The position numbers and the translations under genes were made by a program. 64,000 nucleotides of DNA from Candidatus Saccharimonadota bacterium (GTDB taxonomy: Bacteria > Patescibacteriota > Saccharimonadia > Saccharimonadales > Saccharimonadaceae). Every line of letters starts with the position of its first letter. The stretch's first letter is position 1. Below are positions 55,365 through 62,004 of this stretch, piece after piece. The stretch is from contig JAFQXV010000003.1 in the NCBI GenBank assembly GCA_017406775.1, forward strand, positions 1-64,000, given 5' to 3'. The notes beneath the pieces are model-generated. The model saw only the letters and a list, made by a program, of their open reading frames with translations, ran no database searches and was not told where the DNA came from.

Positions 55365-55552
55365 CCTTTTCCTTTCCTTTATATTGCAGATTTTTGCCTC
55401 TGTACAACAGGCAAAAACACTTCTCGCAATTTTTTAATAATTTTACATGTAAATAACTAGACTTTTAGGCTGGTTTCCGCTCGTGAGTCTACGGACCTCT
55501 CCTTATGTCTAGATAACTCTTATATTTTAGCATATTTTTTTAATCTTGTGAA
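55365..55552 (-). promoter_or_regulatory. Promoter and structured leader of the ribosomal operon
   Basis: TTCACA (55547-55552), a 17-nt spacer and TAAAAT (55524-55529) start a leader of about 150 nt. Its first part folds between CTAGAC and GTCTAG (55457-55462 with 55507-55512), enclosing a GGTCCG...CGGAAACC hairpin. Its second part has a TTTTTGCCT / AGGCAAAAA hairpin (55391-55417) just before the ribosome-binding site. The layout fits autoregulation by a ribosomal protein, as known for S10 leaders (L4) in other bacteria, but no established motif was recognised. Confidence 0.65.
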
Positions 55553-55601
55553 CCCCTAATTTGATAAAAGATTTCGGTTTTTAAAGCCTAGTTTCTGTAC
55601 G

Positions 55602-55630
55602 AAAAGAGCCGCAACGTCTAACGTCGCGGC
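55602..55630 (-). terminator. Terminator after the 116-residue protein gene
   Basis: GCCGCAACGT / ACGTCGCGGC stem; the minus strand continues TCTTTTC. Confidence 0.85.
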
Positions 55631-55638
55631 CCTTAAGT

Positions 55639-55986
55639 CTACGGAAGAAGGAACGTGTCAATCCCGCTACTACCACTATCGCCATGTCTGCACATAATGA
55701 TAAGATGGCGGTTGATTTCGTGCGCAGAGTGCCTCAGCTTCTCCACGTCATCAGACAACCCCTCCAGGTCTTCCACCCTGCGAGTCAAAAGCTCAATCTT
55801 TTCCGTGAGCTCCGTAAGAACCATCAGCAGAGAATCGTTTTCCGCTGCCTTTGTAGCCTCCTGTTCCGTCTTGCTACAGCCATATTTTATGGCCATTACC
55901 AGATCGAGCAAAGTAGCCTCCGAAAGCGAAAATTCCAAGATACGTCCCAGCTCCTCAGCCGGAATCGTAACTTGCACGTCTTCCAT
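55639..55986 (-). CDS. Small coiled-coil protein of unknown function
   Basis: 116 residues from the ATG at 55986, preceded by GAGAGGA; the alternative ATG at 56001 overlaps the upstream gene's stop. Acidic and helical, with a heptad-like coiled coil at about 50-95 (LTELTEKIELLTRRVEDLEGL). No membrane segment, no recognised family. It forms a two-gene unit with the gene just upstream and ends at a strong terminator. Confidence 0.6.
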   Translation of the reverse strand: MEDVQVTIPAEELGRILEFSLSEATLLDLVMAIKYGCSKTEQEATKAAENDSLLMVLTELTEKIELLTRRVEDLEGLSDDVEKLRHSAHEINRHLIIMCRHGDSGSSGIDTFLLP

Positions 55987-56000
55987 GTCTATTCCTCTCA

Positions 56001-56219
56001 CTAGTCAGGCCAAATTTCACCGTGAAACTTCTTCAAACCTCGTTCGGACAGATACTCCAGAAGTTCGTCACCAGTCAAGATAGCCTTATCCGCCACTCCA
56101 ATCATCTGCATACGCTGCCAGTCCTCGTAACCCTGGCCAAAGTACTTACCTAGTACCGCCGCATACTCCAATGGATCCAGCATCTCTCTTAATCTAGCCA
56201 ACACGTCTTCTAGTTCCAT
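56001..56219 (-). CDS. Small acidic protein of unknown function
   Basis: 72 residues from the ATG at 56219, with GAGGGGA upstream. It is mostly helical, with no membrane segment and no recognised domain. A TATAAA box lies near 56295-56300. It is cotranscribed with the following coiled-coil protein gene, 14 nt away. Confidence 0.58.
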   Translation of the reverse strand: MELEDVLARLREMLDPLEYAAVLGKYFGQGYEDWQRMQMIGVADKAILTGDELLEYLSERGLKKFHGEIWPD

Positions 56220-56323
56220 CTTTATCCCCTCTTCCAAAAGACATTAAAGTTCTTTGAAAAACAAACTCTAAGAGCTTCCTCCAATCACTTATTTATAGCA
56301 CAAAACGCATCAAAATAAAAACG

Positions 56324-57394
56324 CTATTGCTCTAAATATGCCTCAATAAAACCATCGATTTCGCCATTTAATACCTTATCTGGCTCTGTCGATTCAAATT
56401 CCGTACGAGTATCTTTTACCAACTTGTAAGGTTGCAATACATAATTCCTAATCTGTTGTCCCCAGCCAGCCGATTCTCCAGCCCTTAATTCCCCAATCGT
56501 CTCCGCGTGCTGCTCTAGTTGCATTTGCACTAACTTACCACGTAAAATCTCCATAGCTTTCTCGCGGTTTTGGATTTGGCTACGCTCGTTTTGGATTGCC
56601 ACCACCGTATTTGTTGGTAAATGCGTAATTCTTACTGCTGAATCCGTAGTATTTACCCCCTGACCACCATGCCCGCCAGACCTATATACGTCAATTCTTA
56701 AATCTTTTTCATCAATCTGAATGTCTGTATCGGCCTTTATTACCGGCAATATCTCTACCAATGCAAAAGATGTCTGCCTTAAATTATTAGCATTAAATGG
56801 AGACAAGCGTACTAATCGATGCACACCATGTTCAGACTTTAACGTACCATAAGCATTAGTGCCGTCCACTTCATATACCGCCGTCTTAATGCCAGCTTCC
56901 TCGCCGACGGTTCTTTCTAGCTGGATAATTTTAAACCCCTTCCGCTCACAGAATCTCAAATACATCCGTTCCAACATACCTGCCCAATCCATCGCTTCGG
57001 TTCCGCCGGCACCAGAAGTAATTCTAATAATGGCATTTTTATCGTCCTGAGGCCCCCTAAAACGTAAAACTTTTTTAAGTTCTATCAATTTATCTTCCAT
57101 TGCTTCTAATTGGCCTTCAATCTCCGCTTTCAGTGTACTGTCTGAAACATTGATCAGTTCCTTAATATCCACAATCTGAGTCTTAAGTAATTCCCATGGC
57201 TGAACCTCATCTTCCAGCTTAGCCAATTCTTGGTTTTTAAAAGTAGCCTGCTCGATATTTTTCCAAATATCAGGATCGGCTACCTGTTTTTCTAACTCTG
57301 CTATTTTTTTTAGTTTTTCTGCAATTTTTAATTTTTGGTAGACATTCAAAAAATCAGTCTCTAATTGTTCTAATCGCTTTGTTAGATCCTGCAT
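56324..57394 (-). CDS. prfB: Peptide chain release factor 2
   Basis: Recognises UAA and UGA and releases the nascent chain. The tripeptide anticodon SPF is in VRLSPFNANN, and the catalytic GGQ is in SGGHGGQGVNTTDSAV. Length 356. The protein starts MQDLTKR, matching about residue 11 of typical RF2, so the N-terminus with the classical autoregulatory frameshift site is missing. A TATAAT box (57402-57407) lies 7 nt before the ATG. Its presence supports UGA being a stop codon in this organism. Confidence 0.95.
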   Translation of the reverse strand: MQDLTKRLEQLETDFLNVYQKLKIAEKLKKIAELEKQVADPDIWKNIEQATFKNQELAKLEDEVQPWELLKTQIVDIKELINVSDSTLKAEIEGQLEAMEDKLIELKKVLRFRGPQDDKNAIIRITSGAGGTEAMDWAGMLERMYLRFCERKGFKIIQLERTVGEEAGIKTAVYEVDGTNAYGTLKSEHGVHRLVRLSPFNANNLRQTSFALVEILPVIKADTDIQIDEKDLRIDVYRSGGHGGQGVNTTDSAVRITHLPTNTVVAIQNERSQIQNREKAMEILRGKLVQMQLEQHAETIGELRAGESAGWGQQIRNYVLQPYKLVKDTRTEFESTEPDKVLNGEIDGFIEAYLEQ

Positions 57395-57440
57395 ACATTT
57401 TATTATATCATGCCATCTCTACACATATTTCATTCTCAAT

Positions 57441-57464
57441 AAAAATCAGCCCCGTGATGGGGCC
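57441..57464 (-). terminator. Terminator after the 83-residue protein gene
   Basis: GCCCC-GTGAT-GGGGC stem (57449-57463); the minus strand continues TGATTTTTATTG. On the plus strand CAATTTTTATT follows, so it may be bidirectional. Confidence 0.85.
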
Positions 57465-57469
57465 AATTT

Positions 57470-57721
57470 TTATTGTGTGAGGTGCCAGGAAAGATTTCCC
57501 GAGTTAAACTCGAGCCGCACCCGTTCCCGACCAACCAGCACGTCGAAGATGTGTAACGTCACTCCACCCACAAAACGAATTTGCGTGCGGAGTAGCTCCG
57601 TTACTTCGGTTTCGTCTTGCCCACGTCGCCTAAAAGTTAAAGGCTGACAGGGCGTCATTTCGTAACCGAAAAGAGCCATCACTTCGACTTGCTCTTTTTG
57701 ATTTTTGTTAAAGTTTTGCAT
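57470..57721 (-). CDS. Small protein of unknown function
   Basis: 83 residues from the ATG at 57721, which has AAGGAG upstream; the frame extends further to 57754 without a ribosome-binding site. It contains a basic RRRGQDETEV stretch and a beta-rich C-terminal half (VGGVTLHIFDVLVGRERVRLEF). No family recognised. A long leader of about 145 nt reaches back to a TATAAT box near 57863-57868; it could hold structure, but nothing familiar was seen. Confidence 0.58.
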   Translation of the reverse strand: MQNFNKNQKEQVEVMALFGYEMTPCQPLTFRRRGQDETEVTELLRTQIRFVGGVTLHIFDVLVGRERVRLEFNSGNLSWHLTQ

Positions 57722-57871
57722 AAAAGACTCCTTATTTATTAAATTTAGAGCCATTTATGTGAGCCTAAAGAATCGGCTCATAGTTAAGGATGCAAATGAC
57801 AAACACCCAAAACCTTGAACTTTTCTCATTACCAGTGACCGAAGTATAGCATGAGCAATTTAATTATACCA

Positions 57872-57906
57872 CAAAAAAAAGGAAAGCCCAGCTTTACAGC
57901 CAGGCT
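57872..57906 (-). terminator. Terminator after the metzincin-like protease gene
   Basis: AGCCCAGC / GCCAGGCT stem with G-T pairing, followed on the minus strand by TTTCCTTTTTTTT. The next promoter overlaps its T-run. Confidence 0.82.
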
Positions 57907-57917
57907 CTCCCACCCTT

Positions 57918-58595
57918 TCACGACGTAAAGTACCGCCTAGCATCCGCTAGGCACTGCGGACAGTAGATTCGGTTTCGGCCGGTTGCTTGACGTGCATGTT
58001 GCACCCATTCCTCAACTGACAGCCCCTGCCGCATTACACAGTAGTTGGTACAGTGCGGCCCAAGGTTATACTCAGTGTGAGAGCGCCTTAGGTCGCCCGC
58101 CATTCCGAGTATGTGACCTAGCTCGTGCCAGATCACAGCCTGGATCGCCAGATAGCGATCACGTGGGGGCAAGCCACGGTAGCGAGCCACACTCTGGACC
58201 GTAACGCGCCCATCCGCCAAGCCAAACACAAAGTTTAGCGGATGTCCATGGTCAAACGCCATCAAATCCTTCGACACCATCATGATGTCGATGTGAGGAT
58301 CACTCCGCTGCCAAGGCTCCTCCCCTAACCGGTCTACGATGCTATCGGCATCTAGTTGCAGATGGTCAATTATCTCGCCACTAGCGGTTATCCATCTGGT
58401 AACATATTCCTTCGCCTGGTCCACGTACCAATCGGCCGAGGAATACTCTCCCTCGGACCACGGATCACTGCCGTAGACATCAAACGTGAGCTCCGGAAAG
58501 AGTTCGCGAACCTGGATACATGCGTCCAGGATAACATGAACTTCATAGTTACTCAGCTCCGAATCCCAACATACGTTAATGTGCGTAATTGGCAT
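57918..58595 (-). CDS. Archaemetzincin-like zinc metalloprotease
   Basis: 225 residues from the ATG at 58595, which has AAGGGGG upstream (the frame extends to 58613). The zinc site is HELGHILGMAGD, followed by CTNYCVM and a terminal CPQC. Archaemetzincins have HExxHxxGxxH, a Cys-x4-Cys-x-Met and CxxC in that order, so the pattern fits apart from the third ligand, where Gly-Asp replaces His; spacing between the cysteines is Cx3C. There is no signal peptide, so it is probably cytoplasmic. It is its own unit, with a near-consensus promoter and a terminator. Confidence 0.75.
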   Translation of the reverse strand: MPITHINVCWDSELSNYEVHVILDACIQVRELFPELTFDVYGSDPWSEGEYSSADWYVDQAKEYVTRWITASGEIIDHLQLDADSIVDRLGEEPWQRSDPHIDIMMVSKDLMAFDHGHPLNFVFGLADGRVTVQSVARYRGLPPRDRYLAIQAVIWHELGHILGMAGDLRRSHTEYNLGPHCTNYCVMRQGLSVEEWVQHARQATGRNRIYCPQCLADARRYFTS

Positions 58596-58630
58596 TTTTC
58601 CCCCTTTATTCATTTCTCGCCAATACCTAT

Positions 58631-58659
58631 ATTATAGCACAAATTAACAAAAAAAGCAA
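58631..58659 (-). promoter_or_regulatory. Promoter of the metzincin-like gene
   Basis: TTGCTT (58654-58659), a 17-nt spacer and TATAAT (58631-58636). Confidence 0.78.
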
Positions 58660-58662
58660 TAA

Positions 58663-58815
58663 TATTATGCGACGCGTCGCGGCTATATGAACCCCCACTT
58701 AAAAATGAGGACACGCCCCGGGCCCGGGCGAACTACCCTCGGTGAAGACATATAGCCCCCACGATGACAGCAAGTACGCCGAAAGAGCCGCTCTATGCGG
58801 CTCTTTCCTTTTTCA
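58663..58815 (+). ncRNA. Candidate structured small RNA with terminator
   Basis: A stretch without a gene between two divergent units. It opens with a 12-bp palindrome GCGACGCGTCGC (58669-58680). A long-range stem GGCTATATG / CATATAGCC (58681-58689 with 58749-58757) encloses CCAC/GGTG, GAGG/CCTC and CGCCC/GGGCG pairings. It ends with a classical terminator AAAGAGCCGC / GCGGCTCTTT plus TTCCTTTTT (58782-58815) on the plus strand. A terminator here has no coding gene to end, which implies an RNA transcribed rightwards. It could be a small RNA or an attenuator ahead of dus. It does not match SRP RNA, tmRNA or a tRNA that I can recognise. The promoter (TATTAT at 58663-58668) is weak. Confidence 0.5.
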
Positions 58816-58826
58816 AAAAAATATTT

Positions 58827-58832
58827 TATAAT
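58827..58832 (+). promoter_or_regulatory. -10 box of dus
   Basis: TATAAT ends 8 nt before the dus ATG. It directly follows the terminator of the preceding RNA candidate. Confidence 0.6.
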
Positions 58833-58840
58833 ATAAAGAC

Positions 58841-59884
58841 ATGAAAAACATTTGGCAAGAACTTTCTACTCCTTTTCTCATCCTCGCCCCAATGGAAGGC
58901 GTTACGGATGTGGTTTTTCGTCAGGTTATCGCAAACGCTGGTAGGCCAGATTTATTTTTTACTGAATTTACCAATGTCTCTAGTTATGCTTCTGAAAAAG
59001 GCCGCGCTAATGCATTGGAACGTTTTCAAACGGCCCCTACCGATTCCCCAATTATCGCTCAAATTTGGGGCAAAAATCCCGATCATTTTTCGGAATGCGC
59101 CCAGGCGCTAGCATCGCTTGGTTTCTCTGGTATCGACCTTAATTTTGGTTGCCCCGATAAACACGTTAATAAAGCCGGTGGCGGCGCCGCTATGATTAAG
59201 ACCCCGGAGCTCGCCGTAGAGTGTTATCGGAACGCCGTTAATTCCACCAATTTACCAGTTTCCATTAAAACCCGCCTAGGCTGGAATCAGCCCGAAGAAT
59301 ATCAGGAATGGCTATCCACTCTACTTGCAGAGCATCCAGCCGCCCTCACCGTACACCTTCGCACCAAAAAAGAAATGAGCAAAGTCCCAGCCCACTATGA
59401 ATTAATTCCTGAAATCATTAAATTACGAAACGATATTTCACCCCAAACCAAATTAATCATTAATGGAGATATATTAAACCGCGCTGAGGCCCTAAAATTA
59501 CATCAAAAATTTCCAGAGGTAGACGGCTTTATGATCGGCCGTGGAGTCTTTCAAAATCCTTATTGTTTCACCGATCACACCCCCACCCGCGAAGAACTAA
59601 TAGAACTATTAAAACTACATTTAGATTTATACGAAGAACGTATTAATCAAGTTTTGAGGACTCTGCCGGAGTCACGACGAGGCGGAAGGGGCGCGGCCCC
59701 CGCAACGGCGGGCGGACGCGACCCCGTGTCCGAAAAACTTAGATTAATACGCTCTTCTTATGAGCCTCTCAAGCATTTCTTTAAAATCTATATTAATAAC
59801 TTCCCGGGTGCTAAGGAAATCCGTGCTGAGCTTATGGAGACCCACTCTATCCCCGAAGCCAGAGAGATCATCAAAGATTTATAG
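58841..59884 (+). CDS. dus: tRNA-dihydrouridine synthase with an in-frame palindromic insertion
   Basis: FMN enzyme that reduces uridine to dihydrouridine in tRNA D-loops. TIM-barrel features: ILAPMEGVTDVVFR at the start, GIDLNFGCPDKHVNKAGGGAAM with the catalytic Cys, and FMIGRGVFQNPY at the phosphate-binding end. Length 347. Residues about 272-300 (LRTLPESRRGGRGAAPATAG...DPVSEK) are Arg/Gly/Pro-rich and are encoded by a GC-rich repeat element that keeps the reading frame. The insertion sits between the barrel and the C-terminal helical tRNA-binding domain, a loop likely to tolerate it. Confidence 0.93.
   Translation: MKNIWQELSTPFLILAPMEGVTDVVFRQVIANAGRPDLFFTEFTNVSSYASEKGRANALERFQTAPTDSPIIAQIWGKNPDHFSECAQALASLGFSGIDLNFGCPDKHVNKAGGGAAMIKTPELAVECYRNAVNSTNLPVSIKTRLGWNQPEEYQEWLSTLLAEHPAALTVHLRTKKEMSKVPAHYELIPEIIKLRNDISPQTKLIINGDILNRAEALKLHQKFPEVDGFMIGRGVFQNPYCFTDHTPTREELIELLKLHLDLYEERINQVLRTLPESRRGGRGAAPATAGGRDPVSEKLRLIRSSYEPLKHFFKIYINNFPGAKEIRAELMETHSIPEAREIIKDL
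59639..59751. repeat. GC-rich palindromic element, copy 2 (in frame within dus)
   Basis: Arms CGTATTAATCAAGTTTT (59639-59655) and its inverse (59734-59751, with one extra base) flank a core with the same ends as copy 1: TTTTGAGGAC (59652-59661) and GTGTCCGAAAAA (59726-59737). The inner sequence differs but again folds into hairpins (GACTC-TGCCG-GAGTC, GGGGC-GCG-GCCCC). The insert adds about 28 codons and no stops in the dus frame. Confidence 0.78.
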
Positions 59885-59886
59885 AA

Positions 59887-59913
59887 ACAGAAAAGGCCGC
59901 ACATTGTGCGACC
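59887..59913 (-). terminator. Terminator after the 3D-domain protein gene
   Basis: GG(C)CGCAC / GTGCG(A)CC stem; the minus strand continues TTTTC. It lies between convergent dus and the 3D-domain gene. Confidence 0.75.
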
Positions 59914-59927
59914 TCTCTGTAGTGCAA

Positions 59928-60605
59928 TTACCAGGAAACATACACGTCCAGGTTGCCATAACCGCTTCCGCAGTCATAAACAACACCGGTACCAGAGCCA
60001 AAGGGGATGCTTACAACCGTGCCATAAGGCAGGTCGTCGGAAGCCAGGCAAAGATTGCCATTACCATCCATCACATACCCTTCGTCGCCCACGTGGCGAC
60101 CCGGAATCGAGAGACCTCCGCCAGGCAGAACGTTCTCCGAATAGTAGGTATACGAATACCCACTGCCAGAATCGGTGTGAACGCCCATCCAAGCAAAGTC
60201 GGAACCAGCAATCCAGTTCCCGTCCACGTTGGCGTTTACGTAGCCACCGTCGTAAGAAGGAGCCGAATCCTCGCTGATCGATTCCTCGATGGGTGCTTCT
60301 TCGACATAATCCTTGCTAGGAACCTCATCGACGTACACTTCCTCGGTATATTCCTCCGTAGAGGAATCCGGCTCCGCCTCCGCTTCCCTACTTGCAATCG
60401 CCATTGCGACTTTTTCGGTCGCCTTGGAGACAACCTCTCGAGAGAGGTTCTTAACCGGGACCATCCGATCATACACAATCACAGCGGTACGATCGGAGCT
60501 AGGCTCCGCCACGGAGGCATCTGCCGCCACCGTACCACCAAACGTCATTACGGCCCAGGCGAGTATACATGAAATCAGAAGTATGACACGACAATTCTTG
60601 AACAT
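59928..60605 (-). CDS. Exported 3D-domain (double-psi barrel) protein
   Basis: About 225 residues. A signal peptide (about 1-30, hydrophobic LLISCILAWAVMTFG) is followed by a Glu/Ser-rich linker (about 70-120) and a C-terminal domain with GRHVGDEG, LPYGTVVSIP and VVYDCGSGYGNLDVYVSW. The latter matches the 3D (Asp-Asp-Asp) double-psi beta-barrel found in cell-wall lytic enzymes of Firmicutes. The core DCG replaces the usual DTG. I prefer the ATG at 60605, with AGAAGGG at good distance; the ATG at 60614 touches that site. It probably acts on peptidoglycan outside the cell. Confidence 0.78.
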   Translation of the reverse strand: MFKNCRVILLISCILAWAVMTFGGTVAADASVAEPSSDRTAVIVYDRMVPVKNLSREVVSKATEKVAMAIASREAEAEPDSSTEEYTEEVYVDEVPSKDYVEEAPIEESISEDSAPSYDGGYVNANVDGNWIAGSDFAWMGVHTDSGSGYSYTYYSENVLPGGGLSIPGRHVGDEGYVMDGNGNLCLASDDLPYGTVVSIPFGSGTGVVYDCGSGYGNLDVYVSW

Positions 60606-60673
60606 AACGTTCATCCCTTCTCTGCGTTTACACTACTTTTAATTTGCAATGGGATAACCCCACTATCCCTTAG

Positions 60674-60702
60674 ATTATAGCATAAATTACTCAAAATGTC
60701 AA
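60674..60702 (-). promoter_or_regulatory. Consensus sigma70 promoter of the 3D-domain gene
   Basis: TTGACA (60697-60702), exactly 17 nt, TATAAT (60674-60679). The leader of about 60 nt contains a GGGATAG-TGGGG-TTATCCC hairpin. Confidence 0.9.
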
Positions 60703-60753
60703 TGCTTATCTCATAAAGCATCCTAAATATACAAATCATGCTATAATAAAAAT

Positions 60754-62004
60754 ATGAAAATCGCACTACTTGGCTACGGATTAGAGTCCAAAGCCGTCGA
60801 AAAATATTTCAGGGCACATTATCCCGATACTACCTATGATATTCTTGAAAATTTTACCCCGGAAGAACTCCAAAGCAAAGACTTTTCTTCCTATGATCTG
60901 GTTTTTCGTAGCCCCAGTGTGCCGCCGCTCCACTTAAATAACGAAACCACTGCTACTAAATACTTTTTCGACCTTTGTCCTTGCAAGATTATCGGCGTTA
61001 CCGGCACCAAAGGTAAAGGCACTACCTGCTCCTTTATTGACGCAATTTTAAAATCCCTCAAGCTATCCTCGCATCTGGTTGGTAATATCGGCTACCCCGC
61101 TATAGATATCTTGGATGATCTCAGCGAAAATGACGTCGTGGTTTTTGAAATGTCGAGTTTTCAGCTTTGGGATCTTACCAAATCACCCCAAACCGCAGTA
61201 GTACTCCGCATCGAACCAGACCATCTTAACGTGCATAAAGATTTTGATGATTACGTAAACGCCAAAAGTCACATTGCTGAGTTTCAGACCCCAGAAGATA
61301 ATTTAATTTACTTTAAGGAAAATCCAAACTCTGAGAAAATCGCCGAGAAAAGCCCTGGCCACAAATTCCCATATCCACTAGATAACCCCTCTAACGCGCT
61401 AATCAAAATATTAGATTGTCTGCAAGTCCCCGGCGCCCATAACAGAGAAAACGCCGAAGCCGCCCTGATTGCTGTTGCCGCATTCTTAAATGTCTCTCTA
61501 GTTGCCTTAATTCAAGAACATAGCATGGCAATCGAAAAAGCTCTCGCCAGTTTTAAGGGGCTTCCGCACCACCTAGAGTTTGTTCGCACCTTTAATAATG
61601 TCGATTACTACGACGATTCATTCTCGGCCTCATCCCCATCGCTGGAAGTAGCGATTAAGGCCTTCCCGAACCGCCCCGTAATCTTAATCGCCGGCGGCAA
61701 AGATCGTGGCCTAGACCTTACCCCTCATAAAAAAGCTATCTTTGGCGCGCCAAATCTCGCTAAAGCCATCTTAATTGGTGAGACCAAGGCCGCGCTTTCT
61801 GCCAATGAAAACCCCGAAAAATTCCTCCTTTGTGATAATTTTAAAGATGCAATTCTAGCTGCCAAATCCTATGCCGAATCATTAGCTGCACAAGACAGTA
61901 AACCCGTAGTTTTGCTCAGCCCAGGCGCCGCCAGCTTTGATATGTTCAAAGATTTTTATGACCGCGGTAAACAATTTCAACAATACGTAAAGGAGCTTAA
62001 ATAA
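60754..62004 (+). CDS. murD: MurD-type ligase, probably MurD2 (L-glutamate adding)
   Basis: Mur ligase adding glutamate to UDP-MurNAc-L-Ala. The ATP loop is TGTKGKGTT (83-91), and the FEMSSFQLWDL, EPDHLNVHKDF and AHNRENAEAA segments identify MurD. Length 416 is slightly short. Because the next gene, overlapping by one base, is a MurL-type epimerase, the enzyme is likely MurD2, which uses L-Glu instead of D-Glu. That follows from known MurD2/MurL pairs and is inference here. TATAAT lies 6 nt before the ATG. Confidence 0.9.
   Translation: MKIALLGYGLESKAVEKYFRAHYPDTTYDILENFTPEELQSKDFSSYDLVFRSPSVPPLHLNNETTATKYFFDLCPCKIIGVTGTKGKGTTCSFIDAILKSLKLSSHLVGNIGYPAIDILDDLSENDVVVFEMSSFQLWDLTKSPQTAVVLRIEPDHLNVHKDFDDYVNAKSHIAEFQTPEDNLIYFKENPNSEKIAEKSPGHKFPYPLDNPSNALIKILDCLQVPGAHNRENAEAALIAVAAFLNVSLVALIQEHSMAIEKALASFKGLPHHLEFVRTFNNVDYYDDSFSASSPSLEVAIKAFPNRPVILIAGGKDRGLDLTPHKKAIFGAPNLAKAILIGETKAALSANENPEKFLLCDNFKDAILAAKSYAESLAAQDSKPVVLLSPGAASFDMFKDFYDRGKQFQQYVKELK

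Noticed and set aside
56324-57394. Programmed +1 frameshift in prfB
   Set aside because: The frame is continuous from an ATG with a well-placed -10 box, and no CTT-TGA type site was found in the N-terminal region.
58681-58757. Third copy of the palindromic element
   Set aside because: It has inverted arms and a GC-rich centre with GAGGACAC, but lacks the shared TTTTGAGGAC and GTGTCCGAAAA ends, so it is treated as a separate RNA candidate.
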